Shown piece after piece: positions 33,548 to 41,703 of a DNA stretch of 64,000 bases. Source of the stretch: DASZGL01 sp035938875 (GTDB taxonomy: Bacteria; Chloroflexota; Dormibacteria; Aeolococcales; Aeolococcaceae); contig DASZGL010000010.1 of the NCBI GenBank assembly GCA_035938875.1, positions 1-64,000 on the forward strand, read 5' to 3'. The notes under the pieces are model-generated. The model searched no databases. It had not been told where the DNA came from and was given only the letters and a program-made list of their open reading frames with translations. A program made the position numbers and the translations under genes. The number at the start of each line of letters is the position of its first letter. The first letter of the stretch is position 1.

Positions 33548-33773
33548 CGAACAGTGCAAGCTCTGCCCTGCCCGTATGCTCGGTGACGCGGGACAGCTTC
33601 TCGGCAGCACGGTCAACGACCTGGTGCCACCAGAGGCGCAGATCCACCTGCTCAACGCGCAGCGCGAGCTGCTGCTCGCCGTCAAGGCGACCGTCGATCA
33701 CCACCTCAAGACACAGCAGTCCGAGCAGACGTCGCGCCAACGCCGGCGACCGGTACGTGTCGAGCTGGAATAG
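33516..33773 (+). CDS. Small CxxC protein downstream of the Get3d-like ATPase
   Basis: 85 residues from GTG 33516, overlapping the ATPase end by 32 bases; no later standard start precedes the CKLCPAR motif, which is at residues 14-20. After the CxxC the protein is helical (LLNAQRELLLAVKATVDHHL), ending in a basic tail. Small proteins with a CxxC followed by such a helix occur after ArsA-type ATPases in some Actinomycetota, from memory of gene neighbourhoods rather than a search. Could bind zinc, dimerise, or act as an adaptor of the ATPase. Function unknown. Stop is three bases before the protease gene. Confidence 0.7.
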   Translation: MSSSGVPNLSDEQCKLCPARMLGDAGQLLGSTVNDLVPPEAQIHLLNAQRELLLAVKATVDHHLKTQQSEQTSRQRRRPVRVELE

Positions 33774-33776
33774 GCG

Positions 33777-34541
33777 GTGCAGACCGATTCCTTCCAGCTC
33801 TTCATCACCCTCCTCCTCTACTCCCTTCCCGGACTGATCGTCGGCTTCACCCTGCACGAGCTCGCCCACGCCGCGGTCAGCGTGCGCTTCGGCGATGAGG
33901 GGCCGCGGCGCGACGGCCGGCTCAGCCTCGACCCGGTGAAGCAGATCGATCCCATCGGCTTCGGCCTGCTCATCGCCATCGGATTCGGCTTCGCTCGGCC
34001 GGTCATGATCAATACCCTGCGGATTCGCTCGGCGGCGCGGCAGGCGCTGGTCGCGTTCGCCGGGCCGGCGACGAACCTGCTCATCGCCGCGGCAGCGGGA
34101 GCCGTGCTGCGCATCTGGGTTGCCGCCTCACCCGATGTCACCGTTCCCAACAACGGTTTGGTGGCCTTTGGCGATTTTCCCTACTTCGGGCGCGGAGGCG
34201 CGAGCTTCATCGCCTTCTGGGTCCTGTACCAGACGATGTACATCAACGCGTTGCTCTTCGTCTTCAACATGATCCCGATCCCGCCGCTCGACGGCTTCAA
34301 GGTGCTCAAGGGCGCATTCGGACGCCTCATACCCGGCGTCATCCGCTGGATGGAGCGCAACGCCCAGCTGCTCGCCGTCGCCGGGCTGGCGGCCATCTTC
34401 CTGCTGCCGAGACTCGGCAACGATACCGGCGGCAACGTGCTGACCAGCGCCACCGAACGCGTGGTGAACTTCATGTACCACGGCGATCCACCTCCGGTGA
34501 CCGGTTTCGATAGCCTGCTCAACGCGCTCTCCGGACGATGA
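33777..34541 (+). CDS. Site-2-protease-type M50 membrane metalloprotease
   Basis: 254 residues, about five TM helices. Zinc motif HELAH in GFTLHELAHAAVSVRFGDEG near residue 22 and third ligand region NMIPIPPLDGFKVL near residue 165. This is the compact M50B group without a PDZ domain, usually acting within membranes on regulators or signal remnants. GTG start three bases after the CxxC gene; the TGA overlaps selA by four bases (ATGA). In this context it might process the tail-anchored or other membrane substrates of the neighbouring ATPase, an inference from position only. Confidence 0.9.
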   Translation: MQTDSFQLFITLLLYSLPGLIVGFTLHELAHAAVSVRFGDEGPRRDGRLSLDPVKQIDPIGFGLLIAIGFGFARPVMINTLRIRSAARQALVAFAGPATNLLIAAAAGAVLRIWVAASPDVTVPNNGLVAFGDFPYFGRGGASFIAFWVLYQTMYINALLFVFNMIPIPPLDGFKVLKGAFGRLIPGVIRWMERNAQLLAVAGLAAIFLLPRLGNDTGGNVLTSATERVVNFMYHGDPPPVTGFDSLLNALSGR

Positions 34542-35935
34542 GCGACGCCGCCACGCTGCGCGAGCTGCCCTCCGTCGAGGAGCTGGCGACACATCCATCG
34601 CTGAGTCGATGGAGCGCAGCTGCGGCGGTGCGGCGAGCCGCGCGAGCGGTGATCGACGCCGAGCGCGCCGCGCGACGCGGCGGCGCGCCCGTGCACGACA
34701 GCGTCGACGCACTCGCGGCCGCCGCGGATGCGTGGTTGGCGGCGCGACTGACACCGGGACCGCGCCGCGTCATCAACGCCACCGGGGTGGTGGTGCACAC
34801 CAACCTCGGCCGGGCACCACTTTCGCGCGACGCCCGCGACGCCGTGCTCGTCGCCGCCGGAAACTGCGATCTCGAGCTCGACCTACGCAGCGGTCAGCGC
34901 GGCTCACGGCAGGAGCACGTGGCTCCGCTGCTGGCGACGCTCTGCGACGCCGAGGACGCGCTGGTGGTCACCAACAACGCGGCGGCAGTGCTGCTCGCCC
35001 TGACCGCCCTATGTCGCGCCAAGGAGGTGCTCGTCTCGCGCGGCGAGGCGGTGGAGATCGGCGGCGGATTCCGCATCCCCGAGGTGATGCGCCTGTCGGG
35101 AGCGCGCATGGTCGACGTCGGCACCACCAACCGCACGCGCGCCGCGGACTACGCCGCCGCGGTGACGGCACGGACGGCGGCCATCGTGCGTGTGCATCCC
35201 TCCAACTTCGCGATGGTGGGGTTCGTCGAGCGGCCCAGCACCGCCGACTGCGCCGCGGTGGCACGCGAGCACGGCATCCTGCTCATCGAGGACGCCGGCA
35301 GCGGCGCCTTCAGCAGTGATGCCGGACAGCGCCGTGGGCTCGCCACCGAGCCGGTGATGAGCGCGGTGATCGATGACGGCGCCGACCTGGTCACGGCCAG
35401 CGCTGACAAGCTCTGCGGGGGTCCCCAGGCGGGTTTGATCGCCGGCCGCGCCGAGCTGATCGCCCGCCTGCGTCGCCATCCGCTGATGCGCGCGCTCCGC
35501 CCCGACAAGCTGGTGCTCGCCGCGCTGGGCGCCACCCTCGCCGCCCACCTCCGCGGCGACGCCGATAACACCGTGCCGGTGGCCCGGATGCTGGCCCGGA
35601 GCAGCGCTGCCCTCGCCGACAGCGCGGCGGCGTGGGCCGGCACGCTGCGCGCCGCCGGCATCCCCGCCGGCACCAGCGGAGCTGCGTCGACGGCCGGAGG
35701 CGGTGCCCTGCCGGGTTCGGAGATCCCGACCGTCTGCGTGACCCTGCCCGGCCCCACCGGACGCCTGCTCGCCGCGCTCCGCGCCGCCAGCCCACCGGTG
35801 GTCGCCCGCGCCGCCGAGGGGCAGGTGTGGCTCGACCCGCGGACCGTCGACCCCGAGGACGGGGACGAACTGCTTGACGCGGTCCGCTGGGCCTGGGAGG
35901 CGGTGCACGGCCGGCGGCCCGGCCGCTGCACATGA
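34538..35935 (+). CDS. selA: L-seryl-tRNA(Sec) selenium transferase
   Basis: 465 residues, normal. PLP-dependent decameric enzyme converting Ser-tRNA(Sec) to Sec-tRNA(Sec). N-terminal LPSVEELATHPSL, VINATGVVVHTNLGRAPLS, ENAGSGAF-type segment (here EDAGSGAFSS near 252), and the PLP lysine in SADKLCGGPQAGLI near 290. It overlaps the M50 gene and the Nudix gene by four bases on each side, so it is embedded in a tightly coupled operon. No selD or tRNA(Sec) gene lies in the window; they must be elsewhere if the system works. Confidence 0.96.
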   Translation: MSDAATLRELPSVEELATHPSLSRWSAAAAVRRAARAVIDAERAARRGGAPVHDSVDALAAAADAWLAARLTPGPRRVINATGVVVHTNLGRAPLSRDARDAVLVAAGNCDLELDLRSGQRGSRQEHVAPLLATLCDAEDALVVTNNAAAVLLALTALCRAKEVLVSRGEAVEIGGGFRIPEVMRLSGARMVDVGTTNRTRAADYAAAVTARTAAIVRVHPSNFAMVGFVERPSTADCAAVAREHGILLIEDAGSGAFSSDAGQRRGLATEPVMSAVIDDGADLVTASADKLCGGPQAGLIAGRAELIARLRRHPLMRALRPDKLVLAALGATLAAHLRGDADNTVPVARMLARSSAALADSAAAWAGTLRAAGIPAGTSGAASTAGGGALPGSEIPTVCVTLPGPTGRLLAALRAASPPVVARAAEGQVWLDPRTVDPEDGDELLDAVRWAWEAVHGRRPGRCT

Positions 35936-36501
35936 GCCGGCGCCGAGGCAGACGAGAGTACGGGCCGAGAGTGCTCGTCGGCGGCGTCGCCCACCGCGTG
36001 CTCGGCGCCCAGATGGCGGCGGTGCGCGACGGCCGAGTCCTCATCCAGCTGCGTCCCTGGCCCCCCGGATGGGAGATGCCCGGCGGGCACTGCCAGCCCG
36101 ACGAGGACCCGCTGAGGTGTGCGGTTCGCGAGACCGAGGAGGAGACCGGCTACGTCATCGACGTCATCGGACTTGCCGGTGTCTACAGCTGGAAGGGTTG
36201 GCGCAGCGGCGGAGACGCCGTCTACGTCGGCGAGATCGTCGGCGGCCGACCGCACCGCAGCGTCGAGTCGCTGCGCACCCGCTTCGTCGGCACCACCGAC
36301 CTGCCGCGCACCATCTTCCCCTGGATCCCGCAGCGCATTGCGGATGCGCTGGCGGCTCATGCCGGTGCACCACCCGTCCACCGCGTGCAGGTGGTCGGCA
36401 TCCGTCACGTGCTGTTCTTCGGTGTGCAGTGGCTGGCCACCGTGCTCGACTGGGTTCGGCGTTTTCGCCAGCCACGGCATCAACGCTCGACCCGGCGATG
36501 A
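35932..36501 (+). CDS. Nudix hydrolase embedded between selA and selB
   Basis: 189 residues. Nudix box GGHCQPDEDP...RETEEETGY (about residues 50-73) fits GX5EX7REUXEEXGU with the catalytic Glu pair intact. A basic N-terminus precedes it, and the C-terminal 35 residues form a hydrophobic helix (VLFFGVQWLATVLDWV) with a very basic tail, so it may associate with the membrane. Substrate cannot be called. It shares four bases with each neighbour. A Nudix protein between selA and selB is not standard; it may be a passenger or may cleanse nucleotides. Confidence 0.85.
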   Translation: MSRRRGRREYGPRVLVGGVAHRVLGAQMAAVRDGRVLIQLRPWPPGWEMPGGHCQPDEDPLRCAVRETEEETGYVIDVIGLAGVYSWKGWRSGGDAVYVGEIVGGRPHRSVESLRTRFVGTTDLPRTIFPWIPQRIADALAAHAGAPPVHRVQVVGIRHVLFFGVQWLATVLDWVRRFRQPRHQRSTRR

Positions 36502-38381
36502 ACCATGTCATCGGGACCGCCGGTCACGTCGACCACGGCAAGTCGTCACTGATCCTGGCCCTGACCGGCACCGATCCTGACCGCCTCGCCGAGGAGAAGC
36601 GCCGGGGCATGACCATCGAGCTCGGCTTCGCCGCATGGCGACTGCCCAGCGGTGACCGTGTCGCCGTTGTCGACGTCCCCGGGCATCGTCGCTTCATCCG
36701 CACCATGCTCGCCGGCGCTCACGGCATCGACCTGGTGCTCCTCGTGGTGGCTGCCGACGAGGGGGTGATGCCCCAGACGCGAGAGCACCTGGCGATATGC
36801 CAGCTGCTCGGCGCGCGTTGTGGCGTCGTCGCCGTGACCAAGTCGGACCTGGTCGACGCCGAGACGCTGGAACTTGCCCGCGCCGAGGTCGAGGAGGTGA
36901 TCGCCGCCTCCGCGTTGCGCGGTGCCCCGGTGGTGCCCTGCTCGTCGCTCACCGGCGACGGACTCGATGTTCTGGCCACAACGGTGGAGAACGCCCTTGC
37001 CGCCGTGCCACCACCGCCGGACCGGGGCCGTCCCCGACTCTTCGTCGATCGCTGCTTCGCAGTGGCGGGCTTCGGCACCGTAGTCACCGGCACGCAAGAG
37101 GGCGGCAGCTTCCATGTCGGCGACGAGGTGTCGCTTCTGCCGGCGGAGCTCGCGGCGCGCATCCGCGGCCTGCAGCATCACGGCGACGACGTCAGCGCGG
37201 CCGATCCGGGCCGGCGGACCGCGGTGAACCTTCAGGGAGTGAGCCACCGGCAGCTGCGCCGGGGCATGGCCGTGGTCCGGCCCGGCAGCCTGCGCCCGAC
37301 AGCCCGCCTGGACGCTCACCTCACCGTGCTCGATGATGCCCCGGCGGCGATCGCCCACCGCGGCTCGGTTGTGCTGTTCCTGGGCACCGCCGAGGTGGTC
37401 GCCCAGGTCTGGTTGCTCGAGGGCACGGAACTGGCACCCGGAACCGACGGCTTCGCCCAGCTGCACCTGGCCGCGCCGATCGCTGCCGCCCACCACGACC
37501 GCTTCGTGCTGCGACGGGCAACGCCACCGGCGACCCTCGGCGGCGGCGTGGTCGTCGACGTGGCTCCCCGCCGCCATCGCCGGCGCGACGCAGCGGTGGC
37601 CGCCTCGCTGCGGCGGCGCCAGAGCGACGGGATCGACGTCGCCGTCATCGAGGAGCTGCGCAAGCAACGTCTCGGCGGGGACGTCGCCCTGCTCGCCCGG
37701 GCGGTCGGCGCAGGCCAACCCCAGGTGCAGCGGGCCCTCGGCGATCTCGGCGCCGACGTGCTGCCGCTGGGTCGTCGCTGGTTCGCCAGGGAGCGTTGGG
37801 ACGAGATCCGGGAGAAGTCGGCGACAACCCTCACCGACTTCCATCGAGCCGAGCCGCTGCGCGGCGGCATGCCCCGAGAGGAGTGGCGCAGCCGGCTGCG
37901 TCTGCCCGGCGCGCTGGCCACCGATGTCGCCCACCGCCTCGCCAGCGAAGCCGCACTGGTCGAGGCCGAGGGCTCGATGGCCCTTCCCGGTCGAGGGCGC
38001 GCCGTCTCCGCGGCGGTGCGGGACGCGGCCGACACCGTCGTACAGTGCCTCGACGAGCGGCCGCTCGACCCTCCGTCGCCCAGCGAGCTGGCCAGGGAGG
38101 GGCTGACCCCGGCGCTGCTCCGCCACCTCCTCGACGAGCGCCGCGTGGTCCGTCTCTCCCCCGCGGTGTTGCTCAGCCGGGCCGCCTGGGACACCGCCTC
38201 AGCACGCGTGGTCGAGCACCTCGAGGAGCACGGCCAGGCCACCGTCGCCGAGCTGCGTGATGCGCTGGGGGCGACACGCCGCGTGGTCGTCCCCCTTCTC
38301 GAGCTGCTCGACGCCGAGAAGGTTACGCTGCGCAGCGGCGACCTGCGCCGCCTGCGTCGCGCGCCGCAGAACCAGTTGTGA
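36498..38381 (+). CDS. selB: Selenocysteine-specific elongation factor
   Basis: 627 residues. GTPase domain with G1 GTAGHVDHGKSSL, the switch segment GMTIELGFAAW, G3 VDVPGHRRFI and G4 TKSD; domains II and III follow, and winged-helix repeats occupy the C-terminal 250 residues that read the SECIS hairpin. ATG at 36498 overlaps the Nudix stop (ATGA); a 208-codon in-frame extension upstream falls inside selA and the Nudix gene and is rejected. Brings Sec-tRNA to in-frame UGA. GTGA overlap with the exchanger gene. Confidence 0.96.
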   Translation: MNHVIGTAGHVDHGKSSLILALTGTDPDRLAEEKRRGMTIELGFAAWRLPSGDRVAVVDVPGHRRFIRTMLAGAHGIDLVLLVVAADEGVMPQTREHLAICQLLGARCGVVAVTKSDLVDAETLELARAEVEEVIAASALRGAPVVPCSSLTGDGLDVLATTVENALAAVPPPPDRGRPRLFVDRCFAVAGFGTVVTGTQEGGSFHVGDEVSLLPAELAARIRGLQHHGDDVSAADPGRRTAVNLQGVSHRQLRRGMAVVRPGSLRPTARLDAHLTVLDDAPAAIAHRGSVVLFLGTAEVVAQVWLLEGTELAPGTDGFAQLHLAAPIAAAHHDRFVLRRATPPATLGGGVVVDVAPRRHRRRDAAVAASLRRRQSDGIDVAVIEELRKQRLGGDVALLARAVGAGQPQVQRALGDLGADVLPLGRRWFARERWDEIREKSATTLTDFHRAEPLRGGMPREEWRSRLRLPGALATDVAHRLASEAALVEAEGSMALPGRGRAVSAAVRDAADTVVQCLDERPLDPPSPSELAREGLTPALLRHLLDERRVVRLSPAVLLSRAAWDTASARVVEHLEEHGQATVAELRDALGATRRVVVPLLELLDAEKVTLRSGDLRRLRRAPQNQL

Positions 38382-39364
38382 TCACCCTGCTGCTCTTCGC
38401 CGCAGGGCTGGTGCTGATCGTCGCCGGTTCGGAGCTGTTCACCAACGCGGTGGAATGGGCCGGCTTCCGCCTTCGCCTGGCCAGCGGAGCGACGGGAAGC
38501 CTGCTCGCCGCATGGGGGACGGCGCTGCCCGAGACCGTGGTTCCCGTCGTCGCCATCATCAGCCGCGCTCCGGCAGCGGACAGCGTCGCCACCGGCGCCA
38601 TCGTCGGCGCACCGTTCCTGCTGCTCACCCTGGGCGTCGCTGTCACCGGGTTGGCGGTGCTGGCGCGGCGCGGCGCCACCGAGCTGAGCGTCGACAGCGG
38701 CCAAGCCCGCCGCGACCTGGGGACATTCTTCGCTGCCTACACGCTGGTGCTCATCGCCGTCGCCCTGCCCCTGTGGCTGCGCGCCGTCGTTGCCGCATCT
38801 GTTATTGTCATTTATGGCATCTACGTTCGGGCTGCACTGCGCGGCGGCGCGCCGACCGAGGAGATGCCCGAACCACTGCACCTGCTCCGCTGGTACGCGG
38901 GCAGGCCTCCGGGCGTGGCCATCGCCGCCCAGCTGCTGGTGGCCATCGCGATGCTCATCGTCGGCGCCGAGTTCTTCGTTCGCGCGCTGGAACGCAGCGC
39001 CGACGCTCTGCAGCTGCCCACTCTGCTGCTGGCACTAGTCCTCGTCCCCGTGGCGACCGAGCTCCCCGAAACGCTCAACAGCATCCTCTGGATCCACAGC
39101 CGCGACGATGGGCTCGCCTTTGGCAACGTGGCCGGCGCCACCGCTTTCCAGGCGTGCATCGGCGGAGCCATCGGTGTCGCCTTCACCACCTGGAGCCCAG
39201 GCAAGATGGGCCTGGCCAGCGCCGGGCTGGCCTTGCTGTCGAGCTGCTACCTGCTGGTCCTGCTCCGCCATGGGCGTTGCCGCGGTTGGCTGCTGACGCT
39301 CAGCGCCGTTCCCTGGATTGCCTACGTCGTCGTCGCCGGCGTCGCCGGCGGGCGGCTGCAGTGA
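38378..39364 (+). CDS. Cation/Ca2+ exchanger (CaCA family)
   Basis: 328 residues, about ten TM helices in two inverted halves. Alpha-repeat 1 GTALPETVVPVVAI near residue 48 and alpha-repeat 2 VATELPETLNSILW near residue 228, with GSELFTNAVEW and GAEFFVRALER opening each half. This is the Na+/Ca2+ or K+-dependent antiporter fold. GTG start overlaps selB by four bases. The stop codon is the first element of a 51-base palindromic repeat. Ion specificity cannot be told. Confidence 0.9.
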   Translation: MITLLLFAAGLVLIVAGSELFTNAVEWAGFRLRLASGATGSLLAAWGTALPETVVPVVAIISRAPAADSVATGAIVGAPFLLLTLGVAVTGLAVLARRGATELSVDSGQARRDLGTFFAAYTLVLIAVALPLWLRAVVAASVIVIYGIYVRAALRGGAPTEEMPEPLHLLRWYAGRPPGVAIAAQLLVAIAMLIVGAEFFVRALERSADALQLPTLLLALVLVPVATELPETLNSILWIHSRDDGLAFGNVAGATAFQACIGGAIGVAFTTWSPGKMGLASAGLALLSSCYLLVLLRHGRCRGWLLTLSAVPWIAYVVVAGVAGGRLQ

Positions 39365-39412
39365 GCACCCCACAGATTCCGCAGCCGAGCACCGCGAATC
39401 CGTGGGGACCCC
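39362..39412 (+). repeat. 51-base palindromic repeat, copy A
   Basis: Imperfect hairpin: ccccacagattccgc (39368-39382) pairs with gcgaatccgtgggg (39394-39407) around an 11-base loop. It begins with the TGA stop of the exchanger gene. 47 of 51 positions match copy B at 41281-41331 in the opposite orientation. Likely a terminator or REP-like element. The remaining 39413-39494 has a ribosome site (agggagag) for the next gene. Confidence 0.75.
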
Positions 39413-39494
39413 GCGCGCCGACGTGGCACACTTCCGCCGCGCCACGGCGCAGAGCGGCTCGCCGTTTTCGAAAGGAAGAGCAGGGAGAGATTGC

Positions 39495-40397
39495 ATGAAC
39501 CTCGACGGGAAGGTAGCTGTCGTCACCGGTAGCGGCCGCGGGATCGGCCGTGCCTATGCGGCAGCCCTCGCCATGGCGGGATGCGCGGTGGTGATCAACG
39601 ACGTCGACGCCGACGTGGCAGGCGAGACGGTCGAGGCGATCACCAAGGACGGCGGCCGAGCGGTCGCCGAGGTCGTCGCGGTGGGCAGCGCCGAGGCGGC
39701 GGATCGCCTCGTCAGCCGAGCCGTCGAGGCATTCGGACGCATTGATGTCATGTGCACCAACGCCGGGATACTCCGTGATCGCGTGCTCTGGAACATGAGC
39801 GACGAGGACTTCGACCTGGTCATCGAGACCCACCTGCGAGGCACCTTCACCTGTGCACGCGCGGCGGTGAAGCGGATGCGCGAGCAGGGCGAGGGCGGAC
39901 GGATCCTCGTGGTGTCGTCGATCGCCGGGCAGCGAGGCAACTTCGGGCAGACGAACTACGCCGCGGCCAAAGCGGGCATCGCCGCCTACGCGCGCACCTG
40001 GGCGATGGAGCTGGCGAAGTTCAACATCACCGCCAACGCCATCGTGCCCAACGCGCTGACCCGGATGGTGGCGAGCATTCCGGGCATGGGTGCCATCGTC
40101 GAGTCCGCCGAGCGGGGCGAGCCCATCCCCGACTCGATTCGCAAAGGGATGGGCCTCGGCCTGCCCCAGGATGTCGCGCCGCTGATCGTCTTCCTCGCCT
40201 CCGATGCCGCCAAGGACGTCACCGGCCAGTGCATCGGTCTCGGTGGCGACAAGCTGTCGCTCTGGGCCCATCCCAAGGAGATCAGCGTCGCCTATCGCGA
40301 CGGCGGCTGGACCGCCGACGCCATCGCCGAGGTGTGGTCGTCGTCGGTCGGCCTGCATCTGGAGAGCTACGGGATTCCCATGCTGGGCGGCGGTTAG
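39495..40397 (+). CDS. Short-chain dehydrogenase/reductase with C-terminal extension
   Basis: 300 residues. Cofactor motif TGSGRGIGRAYA near residue 12, NAG near 90, catalytic Ser in VVSSIAG and YAAAK (about 157-161). The usual SDR core ends near residue 250; a further 45 residues (LSLWAHPKEISVAYRDGG onward) form an extension like that seen in the SDR domains of peroxisomal-type hydroxyacyl-CoA dehydrogenases and related actinobacterial proteins. Substrate unknown. The ATG is chosen for its ribosome site; an open extension upstream passes through the palindromic repeat and is rejected. Confidence 0.88.
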   Translation: MNLDGKVAVVTGSGRGIGRAYAAALAMAGCAVVINDVDADVAGETVEAITKDGGRAVAEVVAVGSAEAADRLVSRAVEAFGRIDVMCTNAGILRDRVLWNMSDEDFDLVIETHLRGTFTCARAAVKRMREQGEGGRILVVSSIAGQRGNFGQTNYAAAKAGIAAYARTWAMELAKFNITANAIVPNALTRMVASIPGMGAIVESAERGEPIPDSIRKGMGLGLPQDVAPLIVFLASDAAKDVTGQCIGLGGDKLSLWAHPKEISVAYRDGGWTADAIAEVWSSSVGLHLESYGIPMLGGG

Positions 40398-40398
40398 T

Positions 40399-41268
40399 GT
40401 GCTGATCGGCGGCCACGTCTCCACCAAGGGCGGCATCGACAAGGCCATCGACAACGGCCTTCTCATCGGCGCCGAGGTGATCCAGACGCATCCGTCGCCA
40501 CCTCAGCAATGGCGCACCCTGGTGCTCGACGACGCCGCGGTCGACGCCTACAGGATCAAGGCGGAGACCGCAGGCCTGCGGCGGCACTTCTTCCATGCCG
40601 CATACCTGGTGAACCTGGCGGCGCAGGACTCGACGCTGCTCAAGCGCTCGGTCGGCTCACTGGCCTCGTATATGAAGCTGGCCGGGCGGCTCGGAGTCGA
40701 CGGCGTCGTCTTCCATCCCGGGTCGCACAAGGGCGCAGGGTTCGAACCGATGCTGCCGCAGATCGCCGCCGCGGTGCGCGAAGTGCTCGATCGCAGCGCC
40801 GATTCGACCGCGAAGCTGGTCGTCGAGAACAGCGCCGGACAGGGCGGCTGTGTCGGCTGCAGCTTCGAGGAGATCGGCGCCATCGTCGACGCCGCGGGTT
40901 CCGACCGCGTCGCCGTCTGCCTCGACACCGCGCACAGCTACGCCAGTGGGTACGACATCAGCACCGCTGCGGGTGTCGATGAGGCGCTGGCGCGGTTTGA
41001 CGAATGCGTCGGAATCGATCGCCTCATCGCCATCCACGCCAACGACTCGCGCGTGGCCTGTGGCGCCAACGTCGACCGTCATGCCAACATCGGCGAGGGA
41101 CACATCGGCAACGACGCATTCGCGGTGCTGCTCAACGACTCACGCCTGCGCGAGCTTCCCTGGATCCTCGAGGTCCCCGGTTCGGGGCAGGGTCCGGACA
41201 TCGACAACATCAATCGTCTGCGCACCCTCGCCCACCTGGAACCCGTGGTCGCTCAGCCAGCTCCCTAG
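40399..41268 (+). CDS. nfo: Endonuclease IV (AP endonuclease)
   Basis: 289 residues. The metal ligands of endonuclease IV are all found: FFHAAYLVNL, FHPGSHKG, VVENSAGQGG, LDTAHSYASGYD, AIHANDS, DRHANIGEG and ILEVPG, in order. It cuts DNA at abasic sites in base-excision repair, using three zinc ions. GTG 40399 follows the dehydrogenase TAG after one base, so the two are coupled although functionally unrelated. The pair is flanked by inverted copies of the 51-base repeat. Confidence 0.95.
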   Translation: MLIGGHVSTKGGIDKAIDNGLLIGAEVIQTHPSPPQQWRTLVLDDAAVDAYRIKAETAGLRRHFFHAAYLVNLAAQDSTLLKRSVGSLASYMKLAGRLGVDGVVFHPGSHKGAGFEPMLPQIAAAVREVLDRSADSTAKLVVENSAGQGGCVGCSFEEIGAIVDAAGSDRVAVCLDTAHSYASGYDISTAAGVDEALARFDECVGIDRLIAIHANDSRVACGANVDRHANIGEGHIGNDAFAVLLNDSRLRELPWILEVPGSGQGPDIDNINRLRTLAHLEPVVAQPAP

Positions 41269-41280
41269 CCTCTTGATTTC

Positions 41281-41331
41281 GGGGTCCCCACGGATTCGCG
41301 GTGGTCGGGTGCGGAATCCGTGGGGTGATCA
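41281..41331 (-). repeat. 51-base palindromic repeat, copy B (inverted relative to A)
   Basis: Reverse complement matches copy A at 47 of 51 positions, including the hairpin arms. On the minus strand it starts with the TGA of the CsaA-like gene, exactly as copy A starts with the TGA of the exchanger gene. It also lies 12 bases after the nfo stop, so it may end transcription from both sides. Confidence 0.75.
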
Positions 41332-41703
41332 GCCGATGCGATCACCGTTGTCGCATGGCCGGTCGGGTCGAAGCAGCACGACACGCTGCGTGCCCCGCTC
41401 GTAGACGCCGAGCACCAGCGCCTCGCTGCGCACCGGCCCGATCTGCCGCGGGGGAAAGTTGACCACGCACACAACCTGCGACCCGATGAGCTGCTCAGGG
41501 CTGTAGAGATCGGTGAGTCTCGCCGAGGCGCGCAGGTTGCCCAGAGGTCCGGCGTCGATGAGCATCCGGTACGCGGGGATGCGCGCCTGGGGAAACTCGT
41601 CGCACTGCAGCACGGTGCCCACGCGAATGTCGACGGCGAAGAACTGGTCGGCTGACACCTCGGGAAGACGTTCGGGTCTGGCCGACTCGCCGGCCTCAGT
41701 CAT
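41329..41703 (-). CDS. csaA: CsaA-like tRNA-binding-domain protein
   Basis: 124 residues with one OB-fold tRNA-binding domain like the C-terminus of methionyl-tRNA synthetase: FFAVDIRVGTVLQCDEFPQAR, AYRMLIDAGPLG, SARLTDLYSPEQLIGSQVVCVVNFPPRQIG, SEALVLG. CsaA has been described as an export-related chaperone and binds tRNA-like structures. Divergence from the usual C-terminus (ends NGDRIG) is minor. It overlaps the preceding GDSL gene by eight bases, so is co-translated. Its stop codon is inside the palindromic repeat. Confidence 0.88.
   Translation of the reverse strand: MTEAGESARPERLPEVSADQFFAVDIRVGTVLQCDEFPQARIPAYRMLIDAGPLGNLRASARLTDLYSPEQLIGSQVVCVVNFPPRQIGPVRSEALVLGVYERGTQRVVLLRPDRPCDNGDRIG

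Noticed and set aside
35874..36497. Long N-terminal extension of SelB
   Set aside because: Out-of-frame overlap with selA and the Nudix gene, and SelB homology starts exactly at ATG 36498.
33000..39000. tRNA(Sec) gene expected near selA/selB
   Set aside because: All gaps here are too short or lack a T-loop and anticodon arm; no tRNA-like sequence was seen anywhere in the window.
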